Translations under genes and position numbers: made by a program
From: Amycolatopsis sp. GM8
GTDB taxonomy: Bacteria; Actinomycetota; Actinomycetes; Mycobacteriales; Pseudonocardiaceae
Direction: 5' to 3'
Assembly: GCF_021653975.1 (NCBI RefSeq)
Contig: NZ_JAJKFK010000001.1
Span: forward strand, 372,001-436,000
DNA: 64,000 bases
Shown: in pieces, positions 44,667 through 52,754 of the stretch
Layout: every line of letters begins with the position of its first letter
How positions within the stretch are numbered: the first letter of the stretch is position 1
Notes under the pieces: model-generated
Told to the model about the DNA's origin: nothing
Database searches by the model: none
What the model saw: the letters and a program-made list of their open reading frames with translations, nothing else

Positions 44667-45116
44667 TCAGGGGCGCAGGCCGTCCCAGGACCAGTGCGGC
44701 ATCGGCAGCCCACCGGGCACCGTCCCCGTGACCGGGTATGACAGGACCTGCCCGACGGCCCATTCCATGTACGCGCGCAGCGCGGCACGGAACTCCGGGT
44801 CGCCGGGCAGGTCCGCGTCATCGGCCGCGTGCACGAAGCAGTCGACGAACCGGCGGCCGAGGTCGCTCATGTCGCCGTTGCCCGCGTGCATCACCAGCAC
44901 TCCGCTGTGATCGCCGCACGACTCGGAGTAACGCGCCGGCCCGCCCATCACCTCCGCCCAGTAGGCGGCGAGCCGTTCGACGTGCTGCGGGTGCTGGTCC
45001 GGATGCGAGAACGGATGGTTCAGCTCCGGATCGGCGAGGCAGCGCGCATGATGCGCCCGCGCCAGGGCGAGGAACGCGGGCTCTCCCCCGGCGAACTCGA
45101 ACAACGACGGACGCAT
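44667..45116 (-). CDS. truncated haemoglobin
   Basis: A 149-aa group II-like globin: ALARAHHARCLADPELNHPF, HPDQHPQHVERLAAYWAEVM and MEWAVGQVLSYP. The His in HPQHVERL is a candidate proximal ligand; assignment of the haem residues is tentative. Such globins bind O2 or NO and may aid NO detoxification. ATG 6 nt after a TAGATT box (45128-45123), so probably leaderless. The 3' end adjoins the family A repeat array. Confidence 0.82.
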   Translation of the reverse strand: MRPSLFEFAGGEPAFLALARAHHARCLADPELNHPFSHPDQHPQHVERLAAYWAEVMGGPARYSESCGDHSGVLVMHAGNGDMSDLGRRFVDCFVHAADDADLPGDPEFRAALRAYMEWAVGQVLSYPVTGTVPGGLPMPHWSWDGLRP

Positions 45117-45242
45117 GGGGGCAATCTAGCCCCGTTCGGCCCATCCGTCACGCCCGCGCGGCGGAGTCCACAGTGGACATCCCGCAGCCCGGACCGGCAG
45201 CGGTGTTATTGTCCGGGTATTCCCCGATACCCCTTATGGGCG

Positions 45243-46037
45243 GTGATCAATGGCAGCGACGATCGGCACCCCGGTCTGATGTGGCTCGCGGGTGATCCGT
45301 ACGAGCGCTTCGTCGGCCGGTGGAGCCGCCGCTTGGCGCCGGTTTTCCTGCGGTGGCTGGGGGTTGCGCCGGGCGGCCGGTGGCTCGACGTCGGTTGTGG
45401 CACCGGCGCGCTCACCGCGGCCGTCGCGGCGACGGCGGATCCACGCCAGGTCATCGGTGTCGATCCCGCCGAAGGATTCCTGACCGCCGCGACCGCGGGC
45501 GGACCGGTGACGTTCGCCGCCGCGGATGCCCAGGCCCTGCCGATCGCGGACGAGTCCTGCGACGCCGTAGTTAGCGGGCTGGCGCTCAACTTCGTACCCG
45601 ACCCGGCGCGGGCGCTCGCCGAGTTCACGCGCGTCGCCCGGCGGAACGCGGTGCTGGCCGCGTACGTGTGGGACTACGCCGAAGGCATGCAGATGCTCAG
45701 GTATTTCTGGGACGCGGCCGCCGAACTCGACCCCGCCGCCGCAGAACTCGACGAAGGACGCCGGTTTCCCTTGTGCCACAAGGAATCACTCCGTCGCTTG
45801 TGGACGGACGCCGGTCTCTCGGACGTCGCCGTGCTGCCGATCGAGATCGCGACGGTCTTCCGCGACTTCGACGACTACTGGCAACCGTTCCTCGGCGGCC
45901 AGGGTCCCGCACCCGGCTACGTCGCCACGCTGCCGGACGAGTCCCGGCAGGCACTCCGCGACCTGCTGCGGGCGCGGCTGCCCGCCGGGACGATCCCGCT
46001 GACCGCCCGTGCGTGGGCGGTCAGCGGACGTCGATGA
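45243..46037 (+). CDS. class I SAM-dependent methyltransferase
   Basis: About 264 aa. WLDVGCGTGALTAAVAATAD is motif I, VIGVDPAEGFLTAA motif II, DAVVSGLALNFVPDPARALA the post-II region. Family members methylate small molecules; the acceptor is unknown. GTG at 45243 is taken as start, but ATG at 45279 is possible because both have weak ribosome sites. The 3' end overlaps the quinone oxidoreductase gene tail to tail by 17 bp. Confidence 0.88.
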   Translation: MINGSDDRHPGLMWLAGDPYERFVGRWSRRLAPVFLRWLGVAPGGRWLDVGCGTGALTAAVAATADPRQVIGVDPAEGFLTAATAGGPVTFAAADAQALPIADESCDAVVSGLALNFVPDPARALAEFTRVARRNAVLAAYVWDYAEGMQMLRYFWDAAAELDPAAAELDEGRRFPLCHKESLRRLWTDAGLSDVAVLPIEIATVFRDFDDYWQPFLGGQGPAPGYVATLPDESRQALRDLLRARLPAGTIPLTARAWAVSGRR

Positions 46038-47043
46038 GCACCTTGCCGACCGCGCCCGCCTCGACGGCCGCGTGCGCGTCGGCCGTGCGTTCCAGCGGGA
46101 AACGGTGCAGCGGCAGGCCCGCCGCCTCGCCGACCCGGAGCGCCCCGGCCGTGACGGCGGCGTTGATGTCCTCGATGGCCTGCGTCTTCGCGGCCGCGGG
46201 CATCGTGTACAGCAACATGAACTGGTAGCGGACGTTCGCGGTCATCAGTGGCCGGATGGTCGTCGTGAAATCCTCGCCGCCGTTGTTCGCGTACACCGCG
46301 ACGGTGCCGCTCAGCGCGAGCACCGCCTCGTTCAACGAGGCGTTCATCGCGGGCGCGACCTCGACGACGACATCGACCCCGTCGGGGAAGATCTTGCGGA
46401 TGGCCTCGGCGGCGTTCTCCGTGCGGTAGTTGACCACGTGATGCGCGCCCGCCGCCCGCGCCAGCGCGGCCTTCTCGTCGCTGCTTATGGTGGTGACAAC
46501 CTCGGCGCCGGCCCAGCGCGCCAGCTCGATCGCGGCATGGCCCACCGCGCCCGCACCGCCGGCCACCAGCACGGCCCGGCCGTCGAGCGCGCCCGGCGCG
46601 AGCCGCGACGGCCCACCCTCGGCGACGGTCAGCGCCCGGTGCGCGGTCATGCCCGGCACGCCCAGCACCGCACCGAGGTCGAAGGAAGCGTTGTCCGGCA
46701 ACGGAACCACGTTGCGCACGGGCAGCACGGTGTACTCCTGCGCGGTGCCGGTTGGGCGCTGCCACGCCGACTCCCACAGCCAGACGCGCCGCCCGGGCTC
46801 GAGCCCGCTGACGTCCGGCCCGACGGCATCGACGATCCCGGCGCCGTCCTGGTTGGGCACGACCTCCGGGAACGGGAGCCGCCCGCCGGTCGTCGCGCCG
46901 GACCGGGACTTCCAGTCGGTCGGGTTGACACCGGACACCTCCACCCGCACCCGCACCTCGCCGGGCCCCGGTTCCGGCACCGGCCGCTCGACGAGCCCCA
47001 GCACTTCCGGCCCGCCGGTCTGTGAGTAAGCGATCGCCTTCAT
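46021..47043 (-). CDS. zinc-independent quinone oxidoreductase (MDR family)
   Basis: A 340-aa medium-chain reductase: MKAIAYSQTGGPEVLGLVER, VSGVNPTDWKSRSGATTGGR and VLVAGGAGAVGHAAIELARW (NADPH-binding motif). The structural-zinc cysteines are absent, as in QOR/crotonase-like members. It reduces quinones or enones with NADPH. The start at 47043 follows family form; ATG at 47049 is an alternative, neither has a strong ribosome site. Overlaps the methyltransferase by 17 bp. Confidence 0.9.
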   Translation of the reverse strand: MKAIAYSQTGGPEVLGLVERPVPEPGPGEVRVRVEVSGVNPTDWKSRSGATTGGRLPFPEVVPNQDGAGIVDAVGPDVSGLEPGRRVWLWESAWQRPTGTAQEYTVLPVRNVVPLPDNASFDLGAVLGVPGMTAHRALTVAEGGPSRLAPGALDGRAVLVAGGAGAVGHAAIELARWAGAEVVTTISSDEKAALARAAGAHHVVNYRTENAAEAIRKIFPDGVDVVVEVAPAMNASLNEAVLALSGTVAVYANNGGEDFTTTIRPLMTANVRYQFMLLYTMPAAAKTQAIEDINAAVTAGALRVGEAAGLPLHRFPLERTADAHAAVEAGAVGKVLIDVR

Positions 47044-47100
47044 ACCCATAGCCAACCGCAGCCGTCCGGATCTGTTCCCCGCGGTGCCGGGTTCTCTCGG

Positions 47101-47844
47101 TCAGTTCACCCGGTTCGTCAGCGCGTGCGCTTCCTTCAGCAGCAGGGCGCCCAGCTCCGGCCGGCGTTCGGCGCGGAAGCGGGACTCGACGCCGGTGAGC
47201 GTCAGTGCCCAGTCCGGCTCGCCGGACCGGCCGAAGACCGCGGCCGCCATGCCCCAGCTACCTTCCACGACCAGCCCGGGATTGACCGAGTAGCCCAGCT
47301 CCCGAGTCCGCGCGATCCGCTCGCGCACGGCGCCGGGCGCATGCGACGGCCCCCAGCGCGCGGTGAGGTCGGCGCGGCCGAGGTAGTCGTCCACCTCGCG
47401 GTCGGAAAGCATCGCGAGCACGACGAGACCGGCCGAGACGACGCCCAGCGGGAACCGCGCGCCCTCGTACAGCACGAACGAACGGATCGGGAAGTCGCCG
47501 TCCTCACGCAGCAGGCACACGGTCTCCTCGCCCCGGCGCGCGGAGAAGAAAGCGCTTTCACCGGTGGCCGCGGCGAGCCGGTGCACGCTCGCCCGCGCGT
47601 GCTGCGTGACGTCGTAGCGACGCGCCGCCACCTCACCCAGCAGGTACAGCTCCGGCCCGAGGAACCACCGGCCGGTCCGCCGGTCACGGTCCACGTAGCC
47701 CTCCTCGGCGAGCGCGACCAGCAGCCGGTGCACGGTCGGCCGCGCGAGCTCGGTGGCGCGGGCGAGATCCGAGGTCGACGCGCCCTGGTCGTTGGCCGCG
47801 GACAGCGCCCGCAGCACCGCGCCGGCCCGGCCGATCAGAGTCAT
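47101..47844 (-). CDS. IclR-family regulator
   Basis: A 247-aa protein: ASTSDLARATELARPTVHRL is the winged helix, and the C-terminal effector domain runs from GPELYLLGEVAARRYD to GVESRFRAERRPELGALL. It is divergent from a CoA-transferase pair and the shared promoter has a perfect GTTCACT palindrome, so it is likely their regulator. IclR proteins often control beta-ketoadipate genes. ATG at 47844. Confidence 0.93.
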   Translation of the reverse strand: MTLIGRAGAVLRALSAANDQGASTSDLARATELARPTVHRLLVALAEEGYVDRDRRTGRWFLGPELYLLGEVAARRYDVTQHARASVHRLAAATGESAFFSARRGEETVCLLREDGDFPIRSFVLYEGARFPLGVVSAGLVVLAMLSDREVDDYLGRADLTARWGPSHAPGAVRERIARTRELGYSVNPGLVVEGSWGMAAAVFGRSGEPDWALTLTGVESRFRAERRPELGALLLKEAHALTNRVN

Positions 47845-47857
47845 GCACTCATCGTAC

Positions 47858-47960
47858 GTTCACTGAGTGAACGCCTCGCCCACGAACGTTCACCAGCCGA
47901 AAGATGTTTTGACTCCGGACGAACCGATGAGCTGGACTCGTCGATGTTCAATGGCCGAAC
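47858..47960. promoter_or_regulatory. IclR operators in the divergent IclR/CoA-transferase promoter
   Basis: A perfect palindrome GTTCACTGAGTGAAC occupies 47858-47872, a further half-site GTTCAC is at 47888-47893, and GTTC-N7-GAAC at 47946-47960 just before the CoA-transferase start. The half-site spacing suggests co-operative IclR binding. AAGGAGG just before 47974 is the ribosome site. Confidence 0.65.
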
Positions 47961-47973
47961 ACAAGGAGGCTCC

Positions 47974-48663
47974 GTGCTGTACGCCAACACCGCCGAAGCG
48001 CTCTCCGACGTACTCGCCGACGGGATCACGATCGCCGTCGGGGGCTTCGGGCTGAGCGGTAACCCGAACGACCTGATCGAAGTCGTCCGCGACTCGGGCG
48101 TCCGCGAGCTGACCATCGTGTCGAACAACATGGGGGTCGACGGCAAGGGGCTCGGGCTGCTGCTGGAGAACCGCCAGGTGCGCAAGGTGATCGCGTCGTA
48201 CGTGGGCGAGAACAAGCTGTTCGCGCAGCAGTACCTCGACGGCGAGCTGGACGTCGAGTTCGCGCCGCAGGGCACGCTCGCGGAGCGGATGCGCGCAGGC
48301 GGCGCGGGCATCCCGGCGTTCTACACGGCGACCGGCGTCGGCACGCCCGTCGCGGAGGGCAAGCCGCACGCCGAGTTCGACGGCCGGACCTACGTCCAGG
48401 AGCGCGGGATCGTCGCCGACGTCGCGCTGGTACACGCGCATCTCGCGGACCGCGCCGGGAACCTCGTCTACCGCCGGACTTCGCGCAACTTCAACCCGCT
48501 CGTCGCGACCTGCGGGCGGGTGAGCGTGGCCGAGACCGAGGTCCTCCTCGACGACTACATCGATCCCGATCTCGTGATCACCCCCGGTGTGTTCGTCAAC
48601 CGGCTCGTGGTGGCCGCCGAGCGGGTCAAGGACATCGAGAAGCTCACGGTGCGTGCGGCATGA
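47974..48663 (+). CDS. 3-oxoacid CoA-transferase subunit A
   Basis: A 229-aa subunit: the glycine-rich loop [18 protein letters not shown] near the N-terminus and [16 protein letters not shown] mark subunit A. It moves CoA between succinyl-CoA and a 3-oxoacid (acetoacetate or 3-oxoadipate); with IclR control, 3-oxoadipate (pcaI-like) is plausible but not proven. GTG at 47974 with AAGGAGG 7 nt upstream. Followed at once by subunit B (ATGA overlap). Confidence 0.93.
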   Translation: MLYANTAEALSDVLADGITIAVGGFGLSGNPNDLIEVVRDSGVRELTIVSNNMGVDGKGLGLLLENRQVRKVIASYVGENKLFAQQYLDGELDVEFAPQGTLAERMRAGGAGIPAFYTATGVGTPVAEGKPHAEFDGRTYVQERGIVADVALVHAHLADRAGNLVYRRTSRNFNPLVATCGRVSVAETEVLLDDYIDPDLVITPGVFVNRLVVAAERVKDIEKLTVRAA

Positions 48664-49295
48664 CGGGCTGGACGAGGGACGAGATGGCGGCGCTGGCCGC
48701 CCGGGAACTGTCCGACGGGGACTACGTGAACCTCGGCATCGGCATCCCGACGCTGGTCGCCAACCACATCCCCGAGGGCGTCGAAGTGACGCTGCAGAGC
48801 GAGAACGGCATCCTCGGCATGGGCCCGTTCCCGCTGGCGGGTGAAGAGGACGCCGATCTGATCAACGCCGGCAAGCAGACGGTCACCGTCGTGCCGGGCG
48901 CGAGCTTCTTCGACTCGGCCACGTCGTTCGCGATGATCCGCGGCGGTCACGTCGATCTCGCCATCCTCGGCGCGCTGCAGGTCGCGGCCAACGGCGATCT
49001 CGCGAACTGGACCGTGCCCGGCGCCCTCGTCAAGGGCATGGGCGGGGCCATGGACCTGGTGGCCGGCACGAAGCGGATCGTGGTGCTCACCGATCACGTG
49101 GCGAAGGACGGGCAGCCGAAGATCGTCGAGCAGTGCACGCTGCCGCTCACCGGCGCGGGCGTCGTCGACCGGATCATCACCGATCTCGCGGTCATCGACG
49201 TGACCCCGGCCGGGCTGGAGCTGATCGAGACCGCGCCGGGCGTGTCGGCGGCGGAGGTCCAGGAGAAGACGGGGGCGAAGATCGCGGGAGGATGA
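48660..49295 (+). CDS. 3-oxoacid CoA-transferase subunit B
   Basis: A 211-aa subunit carrying the catalytic Glu (about 48) in [33 protein letters not shown] opens it and [15 protein letters not shown] is conserved. The ATG overlaps the subunit A stop by 4 bp. Either succinyl-CoA:3-ketoacid or 3-oxoadipate CoA-transferase (pcaJ-like). Confidence 0.93.
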   Translation: MTGWTRDEMAALAARELSDGDYVNLGIGIPTLVANHIPEGVEVTLQSENGILGMGPFPLAGEEDADLINAGKQTVTVVPGASFFDSATSFAMIRGGHVDLAILGALQVAANGDLANWTVPGALVKGMGGAMDLVAGTKRIVVLTDHVAKDGQPKIVEQCTLPLTGAGVVDRIITDLAVIDVTPAGLELIETAPGVSAAEVQEKTGAKIAGG

Positions 49296-49335
49296 GGCGA
49301 GCATCCCCTCGGTACGACAAAGGAGGCAGCTTCCC

Positions 49336-49728
49336 GTGGAGCTTCCCGACGACCTGCTCGCGCTGCTGCGCGCGCCCAGCCTCTGCTTCATCGCGACCAC
49401 GATGCCGGACGGCTCGCCGCAGCTGACCCAGACCTGGGTCGACACCGACGGCAAGCACGTGCTGGTGAACACCGTGCAGGGCTTCCGCAAGGTCAAGAAC
49501 ATCGCCCGCGACCCGCGCGTCGCGCTCAACGTCGTTGACCGGGACAACCCGTCCCACTACTTCCGCATCCGGGGCCGCGTCCTGGACATCACCGAGACCG
49601 GCGCGGCCGAGCACATCGACGAGCTGGCTCAGCGGTACACGGGCCGCCCGTATCAGTGGTACGGCGGCGCCGGCCAGATCCGGCTGCTCGTCACGATCGA
49701 ACCGGACACGATCTCGTCAATGGGATAA
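49336..49728 (+). CDS. PPOX-class F420-dependent oxidoreductase
   Basis: A 130-aa split barrel: RAPSLCFIATTMPDGSPQLT, TWVDTDGKHVLVNTVQGFRK and NIARDPRVALNVVDRDNPSH. The pattern matches F420-dependent (Rv1155-like) biliverdin reductase-type proteins. GTG at 49336, 9 nt after AAGGAGG. Follows the CoA-transferase by 40 bp and may be in its transcript. The 199-bp gap after it has no recognisable gene. Confidence 0.86.
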   Translation: MELPDDLLALLRAPSLCFIATTMPDGSPQLTQTWVDTDGKHVLVNTVQGFRKVKNIARDPRVALNVVDRDNPSHYFRIRGRVLDITETGAAEHIDELAQRYTGRPYQWYGGAGQIRLLVTIEPDTISSMG

Positions 49729-49890
49729 CCGGCCTCACCTGCACAAACGTCACGTTCCGTCACGCAAAGTGAGACTGGGTGATGTTATCCCGAGCTGCAC
49801 CACCCGAAGGTGTATGTAGCAACGAAAGTGTCTACTAGTAGTGTCGTCGCTGCCCGGGACGGGTGACCTTCCAATCTTCCTGCCCGGGCC

Positions 49891-49924
49891 CGGGCCCCGC
49901 CGTCTCCCCTGCCGTCGGGGCCCG
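49891..49924. terminator. hairpin downstream of the alpha/beta hydrolase
   Basis: CGGGCCCCG (49891-49899) pairs exactly with CGGGGCCCG (49916-49924) 16 nt away. It lies 3 bp past the stop of the minus-strand hydrolase and can terminate it, and may also stop transcription arriving from the plus-strand oxidoreductase. No clear T-run. Confidence 0.6.
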
Positions 49925-49927
49925 GTC

Positions 49928-50653
49928 TCATTTCGTCGACGCTGGGGTTCCGGCGCGGCTGATCGCGTCACGCACGTCCGGCCAGGCTCCGCTGTGGGGA
50001 TCGACGAGTTCGAAATGCGCCATTCCCGGCAGCAGGACGAGCTCCGCGGTGGCATGAGCGTCCACATAGGACTGACTTTGGCTCGGCGGGACGCCGGTGT
50101 CGTCGGCGCCGTGCACGAGGATCACCGGACCCGCCGGTGCCGGTAGCCGGACCGGGTCCAGGTCGGGCCGGTTCGCGGGCGGGCCGCCGAGGAACTCCGC
50201 GACCGCGCCGTCACCGAGACGCTCGTCGTGCGCCCGCACGAGATCCGCGACCGGCGCGAGCGCGACCGTGCCGAGCAGCCCGGGCGGCGGGCAGGTCACC
50301 GCGGCCCACAAGGCGAGCTGTCCGCCCGCCGAATGGCCGGCGAGGACGACGTCTTCGGCATCGACGGCTTGCAGGGCAAGCCGGATGTCGTCGGTGTACG
50401 CGTCCGGGTTGCCCGGCTCGCGGCGGTACTCGATGGACGTGACGGGCCAGCCGGCGTCGCGCAGGGCGGCGGCCAGGTTGCGGGTGTGCGTGCGGTCGTA
50501 CCGGGGCCGCCAGAACCCGCCGTGGATCAGGACCACCCGCGGCCGCCCGGTTTCCGCGGGCAGCCACACGTCGGCGACGTGCTCGGCCAATGGCCCGTAC
50601 CGCATCTCCCGGTCCGGCTCCGGCCCCGGACGGCTCAATATCGACCGATCCAT
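49928..50653 (-). CDS. alpha/beta hydrolase (esterase/lipase-like)
   Basis: A 241-aa hydrolase with VVLIHGGFWRP (oxyanion), AGHSAGGQLALW (nucleophile elbow), ILVHGADDTGVP (Asp) and GMAHFELVDP (His), giving a full Ser-Asp-His triad. No signal peptide. Related to BD-FAE and kynurenine-formamidase-like hydrolases, but the substrate cannot be set. ATG 7 nt after a TAGGAT box (50666-50661), so leaderless. The longer upstream reading is created by 21-bp repeats and is rejected. Confidence 0.88.
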   Translation of the reverse strand: MDRSILSRPGPEPDREMRYGPLAEHVADVWLPAETGRPRVVLIHGGFWRPRYDRTHTRNLAAALRDAGWPVTSIEYRREPGNPDAYTDDIRLALQAVDAEDVVLAGHSAGGQLALWAAVTCPPPGLLGTVALAPVADLVRAHDERLGDGAVAEFLGGPPANRPDLDPVRLPAPAGPVILVHGADDTGVPPSQSQSYVDAHATAELVLLPGMAHFELVDPHSGAWPDVRDAISRAGTPASTK

Positions 50654-50691
50654 CGCGCCGATCCTACGACGCCGTGCCGGCCCGCCACGTC

Positions 50692-50835
50692 GCCGTGTTT
50701 GCCCCCCGCGCGGGCGTGTTGGCCCGCCACGTCGGTGAGTTGGCTCCCTGCGCGGGTGTGCCGACCGTCGCGCCGCGCAGCGGGCAAACTCACCGACGCG
50801 CGGAGCAAACACGGTGACGCAGCGGGCAAACACGG
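50692..50835. repeat. family B 21-bp repeats: inverted array of 3 plus 3 units
   Basis: Left arm units: 50692-50712, 50713-50733 and 50734-50754 (core GTGTTTGCC or GTGAGTTGGC). A spacer of 18 bp follows. Right arm units in inverse orientation: 50773-50793, 50794-50814 and 50815-50835 (cores GGGCAAACTCAC, GAGCAAACACGG, GGGCAAACACGG). The innermost pair, offset by one base, matches at 18 of 21 positions. It fills the gap between two divergent genes. Confidence 0.9.
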
Positions 50836-50853
50836 CTCCGTAGAATCCGCGCC

Positions 50854-51237
50854 GTGGCCGAGGACATGCGATGCCCGTGCGGCACGGGCGAGACGTACGG
50901 GGATTGCTGCGGTCCGCTGCACCGCGGCGAGCGGGCGGCGGCCACGGCGGAGCAGCTGATGCGGTCCCGGTTCAGCGCGTTCGCGGTCGGCGACACCGAG
51001 TACCTGCTCGCGACGTGGCATCGCAGCACCCGGCCGGCCGGCGTCGACCTCGACCCGGCGCAGCGCTGGACCCGGCTGGACGTGCTCGCGACCACCGGCG
51101 GCAGCCCGTTCCACGAAACCGGCACCGTCGAGTTCCGGGCCCATTACCGCCAGGACGGCAAACCGGGGTCGATGCACGAGAACAGCGCGTTCACCCGCGA
51201 GGGCGGCCGCTGGCTATACGTCCGAGGACAGGAGTGA
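50854..51237 (+). CDS. YchJ-family SEC-C zinc-binding protein
   Basis: A 127-aa UPF0225/YchJ protein: the SEC-C metal-binding motif CPCGTGETYGDCCGPLH at the N-terminus and an NTF2-like domain (RSRFSAFAVGDTEYLLATWH). SEC-C domains bind zinc, and YchJ function is unsettled. GTG 7 nt after TAGAAT (50841-50846), 19 bp from the end of the repeat array; leaderless. The next gene follows by 2 bp. Confidence 0.92.
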   Translation: MAEDMRCPCGTGETYGDCCGPLHRGERAAATAEQLMRSRFSAFAVGDTEYLLATWHRSTRPAGVDLDPAQRWTRLDVLATTGGSPFHETGTVEFRAHYRQDGKPGSMHENSAFTREGGRWLYVRGQE

Positions 51238-51239
51238 CC

Positions 51240-51647
51240 ATGATTCGCGAGTCGTTCAGCTTCACCCCCGAGCAGGGCGTGCCACCGGCGGTCGCGCCGT
51301 TCTCGCATGTCACGCGCTGGGGCTCGATGTTGTTCGTGACCGGCCAGATGCCGACCGACCCGGCGACCGGCGAACTGGTGCCGGGCGGCCCGGCCGCGCA
51401 GGCCGAGCAGGTGCGGCAGAACCTGCTGGCCTGCCTGCGCCCGTTCGGCGCCGACCTCGACAACGCGCTGATGGTGCGCGTCTACCTGACGGATTTCACC
51501 GGGTTCGAGGCCTTCAACGAGCAGTACCGGACCTGGTTCACCGGCCCGCTGCCGAGCCGCACCTGCGTCGGCACGACCGCGCTCGCCGTGGGCGCCGATA
51601 TCGAGATCGACCTGATCGTGGGCCTGCCCGAGTTGACCTCCAGTTAA
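51240..51647 (+). CDS. RidA/YjgF-family enamine/imine deaminase
   Basis: A 135-aa RidA protein: MLFVTGQMPTDPATGELVPG, VRQNLLACLRPFGADLDNAL and the C-terminal RTCVGTTALAVGADIEIDLI with the conserved Arg and Glu. It hydrolyses reactive enamines from PLP enzymes to prevent damage. ATG at 51240 with AGGAG upstream, 2 bp after the YchJ gene. Its stop codon lies in a 14-bp palindrome. Confidence 0.92.
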   Translation: MIRESFSFTPEQGVPPAVAPFSHVTRWGSMLFVTGQMPTDPATGELVPGGPAAQAEQVRQNLLACLRPFGADLDNALMVRVYLTDFTGFEAFNEQYRTWFTGPLPSRTCVGTTALAVGADIEIDLIVGLPELTSS

Positions 51648-51652
51648 CTGGA
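51639..51652. promoter_or_regulatory. 14-bp palindrome at the RidA stop / PPOX promoter
   Basis: TCCAGTTAACTGGA is a perfect 14-bp palindrome overlapping the RidA stop and just downstream of a TTGACC -35-like box (51633-51638). Position suggests an operator for the next gene, but no regulator is adjacent. Confidence 0.45.
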
Positions 51653-51669
51653 AGTTCCATCCTGGAGGC

Positions 51670-52059
51670 ATGTTCACCGATGCGGAGATCGACTACCTGA
51701 CCACGCAGGGCCTCGGCCGCCTGGCCACCCAGCAACCGAACGGCACCCTCCAGGTGAGCCCGGTCGGGTTCACCTACAACACGGACGAAAAGGCCATCGA
51801 CGTCCACGGCCACCGGCTGGCCCACAGCCGCAAGTTCCGCAACATCGCGGACAACGGCAAGGTCGCCTTCGTCGTCGACGACCGGCCTTCGCTCAACCCG
51901 ATGCGGGTGCGCTGCCTCGAAATCCGCGGTCACGCGGAGGCGCTGACCGATGGGCCCGACGCCGTGATCCGCATCCACCCGGAGCGGATCATCAGCTTCG
52001 GCATCGAGGACCCGGACCATTCGCCACTGGAACTGGTGCCCCACAACCGAAACGTCTAG
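51670..52059 (+). CDS. PPOX-class F420-dependent oxidoreductase
   Basis: A 129-aa split barrel: MFTDAEIDYLTTQGLGRLAT, GTLQVSPVGFTYNTDEKAI and HSRKFRNIADNGKVAFVVDD. The pattern matches F420-dependent PPOX proteins. ATG with TGGAGG 6 nt upstream. Substrate unknown. Follows the palindrome at 51639. Confidence 0.88.
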   Translation: MFTDAEIDYLTTQGLGRLATQQPNGTLQVSPVGFTYNTDEKAIDVHGHRLAHSRKFRNIADNGKVAFVVDDRPSLNPMRVRCLEIRGHAEALTDGPDAVIRIHPERIISFGIEDPDHSPLELVPHNRNV

Positions 52060-52105
52060 CTGGTTGTTCACCTGGTCGTTGACCAGGCCGGATAGCGTGC
52101 GGCAC

Positions 52106-52720
52106 ATGATCGTCAGGCGCGCGCCGGTCGCGGGGTTGCTCATCGCATGCTGCGTGACGCTGGCGGCGTGCTCGGGAGGCGGCATCACGGTCGACGCCGC
52201 GCGCAAGGCTGCCACCGCCGCCGGGCCGACGCCCACCGGCTGCCCGGTCCCGTACGACGTCTCCGCCGCCTTGAGCGGCCGGCCGGTGCAGCCGGGCGAA
52301 GTCCAGGTCCAGGTCTCGAAGACCACCACGCCGGCCCCGGATCCCCTGGTGGCGCAACGGGATCAGGGCATGTCCGCGCTGGACGCCGCCGCCGGGGTCG
52401 CGATCGACTGCGAGTACCAGGTCGCGGGTCACACCCTCGACACGTGGCTCGTGGTGACGCCCGCGCACGCGGCGGTCGCGATCATGGCGCCCCGGATCAC
52501 CCAGGCCGCGCACCTGGACATCGTGCAGATCCAGGATTTCCTGAACCACCAGCCGGCGGCGGGCGAGGTCAAGCTCACTACCGGCGGCGACGTGGCGGTG
52601 GCTCGTGTCCCCGTCGACGGTGACGGCGACGCGAGCCTGCTCGTGGACCCGGACGGCGTGGTCAGCGGCGACGACCTCAGCAAAGCCGCGCAGACGCTGC
52701 TGGGCCAGATCCACTTCTAG
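52106..52720 (+). CDS. predicted lipoprotein, DUF3558-like size
   Basis: A 204-aa secreted lipoprotein: hydrophobic leader (RRAPVAGLLIACCVTL) and the lipobox LAAC just before SGGG, so it is anchored by a diacylglyceryl Cys. The mature domain has paired Cys in TGCPVPYD and AIDCEYQV. Reminiscent of DUF3558-type lipoproteins, but not firmly assigned. The ATG at 52106 is chosen because TAGCGT (52093-52098) ends 7 nt before it, consistent with a leaderless transcript. Confidence 0.75.
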   Translation: MIVRRAPVAGLLIACCVTLAACSGGGITVDAARKAATAAGPTPTGCPVPYDVSAALSGRPVQPGEVQVQVSKTTTPAPDPLVAQRDQGMSALDAAAGVAIDCEYQVAGHTLDTWLVVTPAHAAVAIMAPRITQAAHLDIVQIQDFLNHQPAAGEVKLTTGGDVAVARVPVDGDGDASLLVDPDGVVSGDDLSKAAQTLLGQIHF

Positions 52721-52730
52721 CCCGCCCTTG

Positions 52731-52754
52731 ATTCTCTGACTAAAGTCAGAGAAT
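52731..52754. promoter_or_regulatory. MarR operator palindrome overlapping the start codon
   Basis: ATTCTCTGACT and AGTCAGAGAAT (11-bp arms, AA centre) form a perfect inverted repeat covering a TAAAGT -10-like box (52741-52746) and the first bases of the ATG at 52753. Autorepression by blocking polymerase is likely. Confidence 0.7.

Noticed and set aside
44057-44821. 254-aa minus-strand frame with seven-residue repeats (VGLAV pattern)
   Set aside because: Heptad periodicity is translated 21-bp family A DNA repeats, not a coiled coil or a real protein.
49780-49860. tRNA or structured RNA in the AT-richer gap after the F420 oxidoreductase
   Set aside because: No cloverleaf can be formed and no known riboswitch consensus was recognised; the stretch may be a promoter remnant.
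50654-50833. N-terminal extension of the alpha/beta hydrolase with RRGG-type repeats
   Set aside because: It is the translation of 21-bp family B DNA repeats; the leaderless ATG at 50653 fits the family.
50692-50835. Insertion-sequence ends or a MITE carrying a transposase
   Set aside because: No transposase, no target-site duplication that I can see; a repeat array describes it better.
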